Source: Penaeicola halotolerans
GTDB lineage: Bacteria; Bacteroidota; Bacteroidia; Cytophagales; Cyclobacteriaceae
Assembly (NCBI RefSeq): GCF_016464625.1
Contig: NZ_JAEAGO010000001.1
Location: forward strand, 186,001-250,000
Direction: 5' to 3'
DNA length: 64,000 bases
A program made the position numbers and the translations under genes. The notes beneath the pieces were generated by a model. It did not search any database. It saw only the letters and a program-made list of their open reading frames with translations, and was not told where the DNA came from. Positions 44,911 to 54,134 of this stretch are shown here, piece by piece (position 1 is the stretch's first letter; each line of letters begins with the position of its first letter).

Positions 44911-45957
44911 ATGAATATGAAATCAATCTTTAAAATTTTAAGCCTAGTGAGCATGATGGTGTTCGCTATAGCTTGTACTGAGGAGCCTGCTATCTTTTTA
45001 GAGGAAAATCCTCAAATGGCAACACTTTCAGTGCCGTTTAACAATGCGGTATTGAATCAAGAGAATGCTGATGAGAACATTACTTTCACTTGGGAGAAAT
45101 CAAACTATGGTTATGATGCAGCGGTGACATATACTGTTCAGGTCGCGATTGCAGGAACTGAGTTTAGAGAGCCTATAGATTTAGTATCTAGTACAACTAC
45201 ACAAGCATCAGTGACAACTGCTGAGTTTAACCAAAGACTTATTGCATTGGGAATACAAGCAGATAGTGAAGGTGAGATAGAAGTAAGACTAGAATCAAAA
45301 CTCAGCGGAACAAAAGTGTCTGAAATGTATTCAAATTCTTCTATTATGACTGTTACTCCTTATTTCGTAGAGTTGACATTCCCAAGATTATACATTCCGG
45401 GTGAATACCAAGGATGGGATCCTTCTAGAGAAAATACGATCATTTACTCAGAAAGATCTAACAATATATACAGTGGATATATCCATATCTATGGTGGATC
45501 TGGTGAGTTTAAAATCAATGAAGGCCCAAGCTGGGATGTCAACTATGGTGATAATGATGCTAATGGGACTCTTGATCAAAATGGAGCTAACATCAACGTA
45601 GGAACTGAGTTCGGTACGTTCAAATTGGATGTCAACATGAATGAGTTGACTTATACACTTGGTGCACCGATCAAATGGAGAATCATCGGTAGTGCTACAC
45701 CAGGTGGATGGGATGCCGATACAGATATGACTTTCAATCCAGATGAAAACGTCATGGAAATCACTACTGATCTAGTCGTTGGAGAGTTGAAGTTTAGAGG
45801 TAATGCAGACTGGGGTAGTAACTTCGGTGATGATAATGGAGATGGTGTTTTAGAGGCTAATGGAGATAATATACAAGTGCCAGAAGCTGGTAACTACACC
45901 ATCAAGATGGACTGGAAAACTCCAGGGCAAGTTAGTTATACATTAGTTAAGAATTAA
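44911..45957 (+). CDS. susE: SusE/SusF-type outer-membrane glycan-binding lipoprotein
   Basis: A 348-residue lipoprotein with the lipobox FAIACTEE. An N-terminal SusE domain (LSVPFNNAVLNQENADENIT and FTWEKSNYGYDAAVTYTVQV) is followed by two repeats with the starch-binding pattern (RLYIPGEYQGWDPSRENT, IYGGSGEFKINEGPSWDVNY; WRIIGSATPGGWDADTDM, VGELKFRGNADWGSNFGDD). It holds alpha-glucan at the surface beside SusCD. Third gene of the sus operon, 14 bases after susD, followed by a terminator. Confidence 0.93.
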   Translation: MNMKSIFKILSLVSMMVFAIACTEEPAIFLEENPQMATLSVPFNNAVLNQENADENITFTWEKSNYGYDAAVTYTVQVAIAGTEFREPIDLVSSTTTQASVTTAEFNQRLIALGIQADSEGEIEVRLESKLSGTKVSEMYSNSSIMTVTPYFVELTFPRLYIPGEYQGWDPSRENTIIYSERSNNIYSGYIHIYGGSGEFKINEGPSWDVNYGDNDANGTLDQNGANINVGTEFGTFKLDVNMNELTYTLGAPIKWRIIGSATPGGWDADTDMTFNPDENVMEITTDLVVGELKFRGNADWGSNFGDDNGDGVLEANGDNIQVPEAGNYTIKMDWKTPGQVSYTLVKN

Positions 45958-45978
45958 TATTACACCTATACAATGAAA

Positions 45979-46008
45979 GGAACAGTGACTCCACTGTTCC
46001 TTTTTTTC
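45979..46008 (+). terminator. Intrinsic terminator after susE
   Basis: GGAACAGTG and CACTGTTCC pair around a four-base loop, followed by seven T. It limits, but probably does not prevent, transcription into the amylase gene 30 bases later. Confidence 0.88.
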
Positions 46009-46038
46009 CTCTATTAAGATTACATTTCCCTCTTGCTT

Positions 46039-48840
46039 ATGAAACGATTATTACTTTCTCTGATAGGTTTATTGGTGACCGTATTTGCTATAGGGCAAGT
46101 CACCACAGAACCTGCCAATCCAAGACCCAATCAAACAGTCAAAATCATTTATGATGCTACTCAAGGTACTTCAGGCCTACAAGGAGCTGCGAAGGTTTAC
46201 ATGCACTCTGGTGTGATCATCGATAGCCCAAATGGCACTACATGGGAATATGTGGTAGGTAACTGGGGTCAAGATGATGGTATCGGTGAGATGACTCGAG
46301 TAGAAGGCGAGACTAATAAGTGGGAGATCACGATCACACCAACTGAATACTACCCCATTACAGCAAATGATGTCATATATAGATTAGGGATGGTTTTTAG
46401 AAATGCTGACGGAAGTAGAGAGGGTAAAAATGCCAGCAATGGTGATATTTTTGTCAATATGAACCTTGGCTTTGATGTCAGATTTGATGAGCCAGCCAAT
46501 AGCAGTATTGCGATATCTGAAGGAACATCGGTTAATTTCAAAGCAGCAGCCACTGAGATAGCGGATTTTTCTTTTAAGCAAGATGGAGTAGAAATTGGGA
46601 CTGGAGCAGCTTCTTTGACTTTTGAGCAAACAGTATCTGGCCTGACAGAGGGTTCATACACTTTTCAAATTGACGCCACTTTTGAAGGCGAAACAAAGTC
46701 CGCGACTAGAGAAGTGGTTGTTTTTGGTGCTAATGTACAAGAGCCACTTCCTGTAGGTGCTAGACCTGGGATCAATTATATAGATGATCAGACTGCCATT
46801 TTAGTTTTACAAGCACCCAACAAAGCAAATGCCTTTGTGATTGGTGATTTTACCGATTGGGAGATCAATGCGGCTTATCAAATGAAGCAAACACCAGATC
46901 AAGAGTTTTTCTGGTTACAAATCAATGACCTCACTCCAGGGGAAGAATATCTATTTCAATACTTAGTAGATGGAAGAATCCGTATAGCTGATCCTTATGC
47001 CAAAAAAGTGGCTTTTCCTAATAGCTATGGAGAGGAAGAAGAGATCACTGCAGAGAATAGATATCCAGGATTGAAGCCTTATCCAGCTGGGAAGACTAAT
47101 TTTGCGGTTTCATATCTGCAAACAGCACAAAATGAGTACGCTTGGATAAATACAGACTATGAAAAACCAGCACCAGAAGACCTTGTGATTTATGAGCTTT
47201 TGGTGAGAGACTTTACAGATGAGCGCACATATAATGCTGTCACTGAGCGCCTAGACTATCTTCAATCTTTGGGTATCAATGCCATAGAACTTATGCCTGT
47301 GATGGAGTTTGAAGGAAATCTTAGTTGGGGATATAATCCTGCCTTCTTTTTTGCTCCAGATAAATACTATGGAACAGAAAACGAGCTTAAAAGACTAATC
47401 GATGAGGCACACGGCAGGGGGATGGTGGTCATCATGGATATGGTCTTGAATCATGCCTACGGGCGTAATCCGATGGTCAGACTCTACAGCAGCGGAGACT
47501 ATGGACCACCTACAGCTGATAATCCATGGTTTAACATTGAAGCTACGCACCCATTTAGTGTGGGCTATGACTTCAATCATGAAAGTGAGTACACCAAATC
47601 ATTTGTAGACTCGGTCAATAGATATTGGATAGAAGAATATAAGATAGACGGCTACAGGTATGACCTTTCTAAAGGCTTCACACAAGTCAATAGTGGAGGA
47701 GATGTAGGACTATGGGGTCGAAGAGACGATAGTCGAATTGCGCTTCTTAAGAGAATGTATGATAAGATCAGAACTTACTCTGATGCTTATGTGATATTGG
47801 AGCACTTTGCTGATAATGAAGAAGAGAAGATCCTAGCTGACTACGGCATGATGCTCTGGGGCAATATGAATGGAGACTTTAGAAATATGGCCAAAGGTGC
47901 TAGCAGTAATTTCAATTGGGCATATCATGGAACCAGAAATTGGGAGCAACCTCACCTAATTGCCTATATGGAAAGTCATGATGAAGAGCGACTCATGTGG
48001 GAATCTCTCAACTTTGGAGCTACTAATTCGACCTTCAATGTGAGACAGCTTCCTAACGCTGTTCGTAGAAATCAAATGTTGGCCGCATTTTTCTTCAGCA
48101 TACCAGGTCCTAAGATGCTCTGGCAGTTTGGAGAGTTTGGGTATGATGAGGAATTGAATGATGACCGACTGGGAGTAAAACCTACTAGATGGGAATACTT
48201 GGATGATCCTGACCGCAGTAGACTATTTGGAGTATATGCCAATATGGCTAAACTCAAGACTACTGAGTCTATATTTAAGACTACCGATGTGACCCTTTCT
48301 CTCAACAGTAATTTGAAAAAAATCTTGCTTCAAGAAGGAGACACTAAGCTTTTTGTGGTAGGGAACTTTGCAAGTACGGTTTACAGAGGCTCATTAGGCT
48401 TCCCAGAAGAAGGTACATGGTATGATTACCTGACTGGTGAAGAGGTACAGGTAAATAGAGTTGGACAGGATTTTAGACTAGAGCCTTCTCAGTTTCACGT
48501 ATTGATCAATAAACCGATCACTTTTCCAGAGGAGGAAGATCTTGTAGATTTTTCTCTCAATGGTGTTGTGACTAATATTGAGGTAGTCAATTTTAATAAA
48601 GTATTTAAACTATACCCTAACCCAACCAATGGTGTAATAACTTTGGAAATACCATCAGGATTGCAGACTTTTGAGTGGCGAATCCATGACCTATCAGGTC
48701 GTGAAGTGCTCAATGGCCGCCACCAGCAGTATCAATCCGATGCGATATCTTTAGATATGACAGCTATGAAGGCTGGGATTTACATGCTTGAAATTTTTGA
48801 TGGTCAAAGAGTCTATCGCTCAAGAATCAGTAAACAATAA
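46039..48840 (+). CDS. Surface GH13 amylase exported by T9SS
   Basis: A 933-residue exported enzyme. After a signal peptide (RLLLSLIGLLVTVFAIGQ) there are two beta-sandwich domains (about residues 25-230), then a CBM48-like domain (AFVIGDFTDWEINAAYQMKQ, near 265-310) and a GH13 catalytic barrel: DMVLNHAYGRNP, nucleophile in DGYRYDLSKGF (about D542), acid/base in YVILEHFAD (about E588) and AYMESHDEERL. The C-terminus FKLYPNPTNGVITLEIPSG and KAGIYMLEIFDG is a type A sorting domain, so the protein is placed outside the cell. It cuts large alpha-glucans for SusCD. The ATG at 46039 is preferred over a TTG two codons earlier. Confidence 0.94.
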   Translation: MKRLLLSLIGLLVTVFAIGQVTTEPANPRPNQTVKIIYDATQGTSGLQGAAKVYMHSGVIIDSPNGTTWEYVVGNWGQDDGIGEMTRVEGETNKWEITITPTEYYPITANDVIYRLGMVFRNADGSREGKNASNGDIFVNMNLGFDVRFDEPANSSIAISEGTSVNFKAAATEIADFSFKQDGVEIGTGAASLTFEQTVSGLTEGSYTFQIDATFEGETKSATREVVVFGANVQEPLPVGARPGINYIDDQTAILVLQAPNKANAFVIGDFTDWEINAAYQMKQTPDQEFFWLQINDLTPGEEYLFQYLVDGRIRIADPYAKKVAFPNSYGEEEEITAENRYPGLKPYPAGKTNFAVSYLQTAQNEYAWINTDYEKPAPEDLVIYELLVRDFTDERTYNAVTERLDYLQSLGINAIELMPVMEFEGNLSWGYNPAFFFAPDKYYGTENELKRLIDEAHGRGMVVIMDMVLNHAYGRNPMVRLYSSGDYGPPTADNPWFNIEATHPFSVGYDFNHESEYTKSFVDSVNRYWIEEYKIDGYRYDLSKGFTQVNSGGDVGLWGRRDDSRIALLKRMYDKIRTYSDAYVILEHFADNEEEKILADYGMMLWGNMNGDFRNMAKGASSNFNWAYHGTRNWEQPHLIAYMESHDEERLMWESLNFGATNSTFNVRQLPNAVRRNQMLAAFFFSIPGPKMLWQFGEFGYDEELNDDRLGVKPTRWEYLDDPDRSRLFGVYANMAKLKTTESIFKTTDVTLSLNSNLKKILLQEGDTKLFVVGNFASTVYRGSLGFPEEGTWYDYLTGEEVQVNRVGQDFRLEPSQFHVLINKPITFPEEEDLVDFSLNGVVTNIEVVNFNKVFKLYPNPTNGVITLEIPSGLQTFEWRIHDLSGREVLNGRHQQYQSDAISLDMTAMKAGIYMLEIFDGQRVYRSRISKQ

Positions 48841-48866
48841 ATTTTCAACATTTTAACCATTGCATA

Positions 48867-49928
48867 ATGAAATTTAAACCAGGCGTACTACATGGCCAAG
48901 CGCTAAAGGATCTGATGGCTTATGCTAAAGAGAACCAGTTTGCACTTCCAGCTGTCAATGTCATCGGAACAAACTCTGTCAATGCAGTATTAGAAACTGC
49001 AAAAAAGGTAAATTCACCAGTGATCATCCAGTTTTCGAATGGTGGCGCTCAGTTTTTTGCAGGGAAGAGTTTGCCTAATGACCAACAGCAAGCATCTATC
49101 GCTGGTGGTATCTCAGGGGCACTTCATGTACATGAGATGGCCAAAGCCTATGGAGTACCAGTAGTCCTTCATACGGATCATGCAGCTAAAAAATTACTTC
49201 CTTGGATCGATGGATTGTTAGATGCAGGAGAGAAATATTTCAAAGCTAACGGACAGCCACTTTACAGCTCTCACATGCTTGATTTGTCAGAAGAACCTAT
49301 CCATGAAAATATCGAGACTTCCGTCAAGTACTTTGAGCGGATGAATAAGATGGGAATGGGCATCGAGATAGAGCTTGGTGTAACAGGCGGTGAAGAAGAT
49401 GGTGTAGACAATAGCCACGTAGATAGTTCTAAGCTTTATACACAGCCTGAAGAAGTCAATCAAGCATACGAAGCTTTGAGCAAAGTTGGAGATCTATTCA
49501 CCGTAGCAGCAGCTTTTGGTAATGTGCATGGAGTATATAAGCCAGGAAATGTGAGTTTGAGGCCTTCGATTTTGGATGATTCACAACAATTTATCGTCAA
49601 GAAGCATGGATTGACTGGCAAGCCAGTATTCTTTGTATTCCATGGTGGCTCTGGCTCTTCCGTAGAGGAAATCAGAGAAGCGATAGGCTATGGTGTGATC
49701 AAAATGAACATCGATACTGATATGCAATGGGCATACTGGGAAGGTGTCAAAAACTACTATCAAGCCAACGAAGGCTACCTACAAGCACAGCTAGGAAATC
49801 CTGACGGTGATGATAAACCAAATAAAAAGTATTATGATCCGCGTGTTTGGTTGAGAAAAGGAGAAGAGAATTTTGTAAAAAGACTCGAAGTGGCTTTTGA
49901 CATGCTCAATGCGATCAACAAAAACTAA
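48867..49928 (+). CDS. fbaA: Class II fructose-bisphosphate aldolase
   Basis: A 353-residue zinc-dependent aldolase. Motifs include VVLHTDHAAKKLLPWIDGLL (catalytic Asp and zinc His), MGIEIELGVTGGEEDGVDNS (zinc Glu), the zinc His in FGNVHGVYKPGN and FHGGSGSS, and the phosphate-binding MNIDTDMQWAYWEG. It splits fructose-1,6-bisphosphate in glycolysis. It lies 26 bases after the amylase and before a second amylase, so its level is probably tied to the supply of glucose from the locus. This is an unusual place for a central glycolytic gene; a second aldolase elsewhere in the genome is possible. Confidence 0.96.
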   Translation: MKFKPGVLHGQALKDLMAYAKENQFALPAVNVIGTNSVNAVLETAKKVNSPVIIQFSNGGAQFFAGKSLPNDQQQASIAGGISGALHVHEMAKAYGVPVVLHTDHAAKKLLPWIDGLLDAGEKYFKANGQPLYSSHMLDLSEEPIHENIETSVKYFERMNKMGMGIEIELGVTGGEEDGVDNSHVDSSKLYTQPEEVNQAYEALSKVGDLFTVAAAFGNVHGVYKPGNVSLRPSILDDSQQFIVKKHGLTGKPVFFVFHGGSGSSVEEIREAIGYGVIKMNIDTDMQWAYWEGVKNYYQANEGYLQAQLGNPDGDDKPNKKYYDPRVWLRKGEENFVKRLEVAFDMLNAINKN

Positions 49929-49940
49929 ATTTAATGTCAG

Positions 49941-49975
49941 AGCCTCAGTCGATTTATTGACTGAGGCTTTTAGTT
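49941..49975 (+). terminator. Intrinsic terminator after fbaA
   Basis: AGCCTCAGTC (49941-49950) and GACTGAGGCT (49959-49968) pair around an eight-base loop, followed by TTTAGTTTATTT. Confidence 0.82.
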
Positions 49976-49998
49976 TATTTCAAACCTAATCTAATACC

Positions 49999-51567
49999 AT
50001 GAAGACCAAAAACTTATTACTTGTAGCTTTAGCAGCGGTGAGTATGGCTTGTGGCGAGCAAAAAGCCGAAGAACCAGCAGTGGAAGCTAAGACGACTAAA
50101 TTTCCCAATGGAGTTACTTATGAAATCTTTGTTCAGTCATTCAATGATACGGATGGAGATGGCATTGGAGACTTTAATGGTGTCACTGAAAAACTAGATT
50201 ATATCAAAGATCTTGGAGTTTCTGCTATTTGGTTTATGCCGATCATGCCTTCTCCATCTTATCACAAGTATGATGTGACTGATTATAAGGCAGTTCATCC
50301 AGACTATGGTACCATGGAGGATTTTAAGCGACTACTAGATGAGGCGCATAAGAGAGATATCAAGATCATCATAGACTTGATCATCAATCATACAAGTGAT
50401 GAGCATCCGTGGTTTTTAGAAGCTAAAAAAGGTCCTGATAATCCTTACAGAGATTACTATGTATGGGCACAGAAGGATACTATCCAAGACTATTTGAACA
50501 AGAAGACAATCACACTAGACAGTGATAATATCCGTCAATGGCATGATCCAGGGCAAGGCGATCAGTTTTACTATGGCTTTTTTGTGGGAGATATGCCAGA
50601 TCTAAACTTTGACAATCCTAAGGTGAGAGAAGAAGTCTATGAATTAGGAAGATTTTGGCTAGAAGATATCGGTATAGATGGGCTTCGAATGGATGCTGCT
50701 AAGCACATCTTTCCAGATGAGCGCGCTACAGATAATCATGCCTTTTGGAAAGAGTTTAGAGATGAGATGGTCAAAATCAAACCTGATGTATATATCGTAG
50801 GTGAGGTCTATGACAATCTCGATGTAGTAGCACCTTATTTACCAGGTCTACCAGCACTATTTGATTTCGATTTTCATTATACCTTATTAGGTGCTTTCAA
50901 TGAGTCTGATGGAATGAAGCTAGTGAAAAGACACCAAGAAATCTTAGATTTTTATGCAGAGATTTCTGATGATTTTGTAGACGCTACTTTGCTATCTAAT
51001 CATGATCAAAACAGAATATTGACTGATCTGGGTGGAGATATCAGAAAAGGAAAAGTAGCAGCTGCTGTACTCTTCACTATGCCTGGGGCACCATACATTT
51101 ATTATGGCGAAGAGATAGGTATGCTAGGCAAAAAGCCAGATCCTAATATCCGTGAACCATTCCTATGGGATATCAAAGAGAAAGATAGCGGGAGAACTAC
51201 TTGGATCGAACCAGTCAATACGACTGACGAAACAGTCACGCCTTTAGCACTTCAAATCCAAGATGATCAATCGATCTATAATGTTTATAAGCAATTGATC
51301 GCTTTGAGAAATGATAATGCTGTCCTCGTTCACGGGGAGTTGATAGCAGTAGACACGCAATCTGACAAATCAGTCATGGCCTTAGAGCGAAAGTTAGGCA
51401 ATGAAAGTTGGTTGATCTTCCACCAAATTGGTGATCAATCGAGTACTTTTACGCTTCCTCAAGGATACGAAGATCATAGCGAAGAGGTCTGGAAGCATGC
51501 AGGTGCGACTATTTCAGATGGTCAAGTCACACTTCCACCTTTTAGTACATTGATTTTGAAGAAATAA
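49999..51567 (+). CDS. GH13 alpha-glucosidase/amylase lipoprotein
   Basis: A 522-residue lipoprotein (lipobox AAVSMACGE). The opening IFVQSFNDTDGDGIGDFNGV and the DLIINHTSDEHPWF region, with a calcium-binding DTDGDGIGD loop, resemble the oligo-1,6-glucosidase/amylase subfamily of GH13. The catalytic residues are in DGLRMDAAKHIF, YIVGEVYDN and LLSNHDQNRI. The last gene of the alpha-glucan locus, with a terminator in front and another behind. It should trim oligosaccharides in the periplasm or at the surface. Confidence 0.93.
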   Translation: MKTKNLLLVALAAVSMACGEQKAEEPAVEAKTTKFPNGVTYEIFVQSFNDTDGDGIGDFNGVTEKLDYIKDLGVSAIWFMPIMPSPSYHKYDVTDYKAVHPDYGTMEDFKRLLDEAHKRDIKIIIDLIINHTSDEHPWFLEAKKGPDNPYRDYYVWAQKDTIQDYLNKKTITLDSDNIRQWHDPGQGDQFYYGFFVGDMPDLNFDNPKVREEVYELGRFWLEDIGIDGLRMDAAKHIFPDERATDNHAFWKEFRDEMVKIKPDVYIVGEVYDNLDVVAPYLPGLPALFDFDFHYTLLGAFNESDGMKLVKRHQEILDFYAEISDDFVDATLLSNHDQNRILTDLGGDIRKGKVAAAVLFTMPGAPYIYYGEEIGMLGKKPDPNIREPFLWDIKEKDSGRTTWIEPVNTTDETVTPLALQIQDDQSIYNVYKQLIALRNDNAVLVHGELIAVDTQSDKSVMALERKLGNESWLIFHQIGDQSSTFTLPQGYEDHSEEVWKHAGATISDGQVTLPPFSTLILKK

Positions 51568-51575
51568 ACAAATGC

Positions 51576-51613
51576 ATAAAGCCTTTGAAGTAGTTCAAAG
51601 GCTTTATTTTTTT
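51576..51613 (+). terminator. Intrinsic terminator after the GH13 lipoprotein
   Basis: AAAGCCTTTGAA (51578-51589) and TTCAAAGGCTTT (51594-51605) form a 12-base stem with a four-base loop and are followed by ATTTTTTT. It lies between two convergent genes. Confidence 0.9.
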
Positions 51614-51615
51614 GA

Positions 51616-52722
51616 CTAATAAACTGATTTAGATAATTGCATTGCCATAGATAAGGCAACAAAGATATTGTTTTGAGAAATACCCGAAGGGCTTTCAAAT
51701 ATTTCTGTACTACTCCTTAGATTTCTCACTTCTAGCCTACAAAATAAACTGGTTACGGGCTGATAATCTAAGTTGAGTGAAAAGCCTAGTGTTTCGAAGC
51801 CCTGTTGTTGATCAGTAATAACGATGACTTCATTAGGATCTTGATAGTACTCTGCTCTGGCTGCTAATCGCCATTGATCAGATATTTGATATCTTCCTAT
51901 CAATAGTGGGCTAAGCCAAGTTTGGGATAATCCAGTTTGGTCATTGTTTTGCTGTAAGCCCAAATCAAAGCCTGCTATCAAACCTATGCGATCTGTTATC
52001 TCAAATTGGCCATAAAAATTATTAAAAACCCGTATTCTCCTACTAATATCTGGATCGTCAGTTCCTACAAAAGTGCTCCAATTAAGTAGCAGATTTTTGG
52101 AAGGTGTATATCTCAATTGGCTTCCTGCAGATAAGAGAGAATTACCTGTTACTCGTTGTATTCTTTGCCATCCATTTAATGCTAAAAGTGAGATTTCCCA
52201 AGCATCATTAGGGTTATAAGATAGTTTTGCTCCTGCCATGAAATAAGGGGAGTTTTCTGCGGCTAATGATCTAGTTAGTGTCCAGTTTTCTGAGGATACT
52301 GCACTCTCTATTCCTATATGAGAAGGCATGATGCCAGCATCTAGCCAAAGAGTATTAGCGTTGTTTAAAGAGATACCGATATTAGCTTCATGTATATTTT
52401 GAATAATACTGGCTTCTTGGACATAATTATCGCTCACATAAGTTCCTGATTGCCAAGCTAGATTTGCTCTATATTTAGTGCTTTGTACATTGATTTTGAT
52501 CAAGGCTAAATTAAAATTGAACTCATGATGCCTATTATGATTGAACAAAAAATCTTGACGAACATTTCCTTGAGGTCTGCTAAAATCATAGATATAATAA
52601 GTGTCTAGAAATCCAAAAATAGTGATACTAGGTTTTTCTTGCCAAGAGCTATCACTTTGAGCACTTAATGTGGATATGGCAAGGCTTAAAAAGCAACAAG
52701 TTAGAATCAAACTATTCTTCAT
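51616..52722 (-). CDS. Putative outer-membrane beta-barrel porin (BBP2-like)
   Basis: A 368-residue exported protein with a signal peptide (LILTCCFLSLAISTLSAQ). The mature start ITIFGFLDTYYIYDFSRPQG and the pattern NHNRHHEFNFNLALIKINVQ are typical of the BBP2/OmpL-like porin family of Bacteroidota. About sixteen amphipathic strands follow, and the end is a barrel strand (NIFVALSMAMQLSKSVY). The cargo is unknown. It is convergent with the alpha-glucan locus and divergent from the pgl cluster. Confidence 0.8.
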   Translation of the reverse strand: MKNSLILTCCFLSLAISTLSAQSDSSWQEKPSITIFGFLDTYYIYDFSRPQGNVRQDFLFNHNRHHEFNFNLALIKINVQSTKYRANLAWQSGTYVSDNYVQEASIIQNIHEANIGISLNNANTLWLDAGIMPSHIGIESAVSSENWTLTRSLAAENSPYFMAGAKLSYNPNDAWEISLLALNGWQRIQRVTGNSLLSAGSQLRYTPSKNLLLNWSTFVGTDDPDISRRIRVFNNFYGQFEITDRIGLIAGFDLGLQQNNDQTGLSQTWLSPLLIGRYQISDQWRLAARAEYYQDPNEVIVITDQQQGFETLGFSLNLDYQPVTSLFCRLEVRNLRSSTEIFESPSGISQNNIFVALSMAMQLSKSVY

Positions 52723-52745
52723 AATGAGTCAAATATAAATCATTA
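52721..52745 (-). promoter_or_regulatory. -7 box within a short inverted repeat at the porin start
   Basis: On the minus strand, TATATTTG (52730-52737) matches TAnnTTTG. It lies between TAATGA (52740-52745) and TCATTA (52722-52727), six pairs that reach into the start codon. The repeat is short and could be chance. Confidence 0.35.
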
Positions 52746-52920
52746 CTTGAAAATGACATGTTGTATTTTACTTTTGACGTCTTCTCATTTTACTCAAGCT
52801 AAAGAAGTATGAAATGGTTTTAGCTTTATCCATAATACCTAAGATTAATTGAATTTGTAGTAAAATGAAAAAATACTGTTACCACTCATTTTTGACTATA
52901 TTAGCCTTAAATTTTCAATA

Positions 52921-53526
52921 GTGTATAGGCATTTCTTCAAATATCTCATAGACTTTATTTTAGCATTTATCGCTTTTGTGCTCCTTTCTCCTATATTTTT
53001 GGCTGTCACATTAGCTTTATTGATTGCGAATAATGGTAAGCCTTTTTTTCTACAAGCTAGACCTGGGAAGGATCAGCGTATATTCAAAGTGATCAAGTAT
53101 AAGACCATGAATGACAAGAGAGATACACAAGGAGTGCTATTGCCTGATGCTGATCGCATGACCAAAATTGGGTCTTTAGTCCGAAAATCCTCCTTAGATG
53201 AGATTCCCCAACTTTTAAATGTGATCAAAGGTGATATGAGTTTGGTGGGGCCTAGGCCGCTTTTAGTAGAATATTTACCTTTATACTCTGCTCTTCAGGC
53301 ACGCAGGCATGAAGTTAGACCGGGTATCACAGGTTGGGCTCAGATCAATGGCCGAAATACGATCACTTGGGAACAGAAGTTTGCTTATGATGTATGGTAT
53401 GTAGATCATATGAGTTTTTGGCTGGATATCAAGATCCTCTTTATGACAGTACTCAAGGTCTTTAAAAGGGAAGGAATCAGTCAAGAGGGACAAGCAACAA
53501 TAGAGAAATTTAAAGGAACACGTTAA
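52921..53526 (+). CDS. pglC: Undecaprenyl-phosphate sugar-phosphate transferase (PglC-like)
   Basis: A 201-residue monotopic phosphoglycosyl transferase. A re-entrant membrane helix (LIDFILAFIAFVLLSPIFLA) leads to the catalytic domain with FKVIKYKTMND, the Asp-Glu dyad in SSLDEIPQLLNVIKGDMSLV, GPRPLLVEYLPLY and RPGITGWAQINGRN. It moves a sugar phosphate, here probably diacetylbacillosamine phosphate, to undecaprenyl phosphate at the inner membrane. The start is a GTG at 52921; no ATG is available in front of the conserved part. First gene of a four-gene pgl cassette. Confidence 0.9.
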   Translation: MYRHFFKYLIDFILAFIAFVLLSPIFLAVTLALLIANNGKPFFLQARPGKDQRIFKVIKYKTMNDKRDTQGVLLPDADRMTKIGSLVRKSSLDEIPQLLNVIKGDMSLVGPRPLLVEYLPLYSALQARRHEVRPGITGWAQINGRNTITWEQKFAYDVWYVDHMSFWLDIKILFMTVLKVFKREGISQEGQATIEKFKGTR

Positions 53527-53533
53527 TCAATCG

Positions 53534-54133
53534 ATGATGTATATATATGGAGCTTCTGGACATGCTAAAGTAATTATTGATATTCTTTTCACTCAAAATG
53601 AAGGAATTAGAGGGATTTTTGACAAGAATCCTGAGATCAAAGATATTTTGGGCTTGCCTGTGTTAGGTCCTTTAGAGGATGATTTTGACTTTGATGCCCC
53701 TACGATCATTGCGATTGGGAGTAATATTATCAGAAAAAATATAGCGGAGAAACTTGCCTCAAGGACAGAATTTGGAAATGCTGTTCATCATAGTGCGATC
53801 ATCTCTGACATGGTCTCTATTGAGGAGGGCACAGTCGTGATGCATGGAGCGATCTTGCAAGCCAATACCTTCATAGGAGCTCACGTAATCATCAACACTG
53901 CTGCTTCGGTAGATCATGACTGTGATATCGAGAATTTCGCTCACATAGCACCTCATTCCACACTTTGTGGTGGTGTGAGTATTGGGGAGGGGACATTAGT
54001 TGGCGCTGGTGCTACGATTATTCCTGGAGTGAAGGTCGGCAACTGGTGCACTATAGGAGCAGGTGCAGTGATTACTAAAGATGTTCCTGATGGGGCTACA
54101 GTCGTTGGATTTGACAGAGTGATTAAGAGATAA
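53534..54133 (+). CDS. pglD: UDP-4-amino-sugar N-acetyltransferase (PglD/NeuD family)
   Basis: A 199-residue protein with the PglD layout: an N-terminal Rossmann-like domain (MYIYGASGHAKVIIDIL) and a left-handed beta-helix of hexapeptide repeats (FIGAHVIINTAASVDHDCDI, IGEGTLVGAGATIIPGVKVG). The catalytic histidine is likely in SVDHDC. It would acetylate the 4-amino group of the UDP-sugar made by PglF and PglE. It lies seven bases after pglC and one base before pglE. Confidence 0.9.
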   Translation: MMYIYGASGHAKVIIDILFTQNEGIRGIFDKNPEIKDILGLPVLGPLEDDFDFDAPTIIAIGSNIIRKNIAEKLASRTEFGNAVHHSAIISDMVSIEEGTVVMHGAILQANTFIGAHVIINTAASVDHDCDIENFAHIAPHSTLCGGVSIGEGTLVGAGATIIPGVKVGNWCTIGAGAVITKDVPDGATVVGFDRVIKR

Positions 54134-54134
54134 G

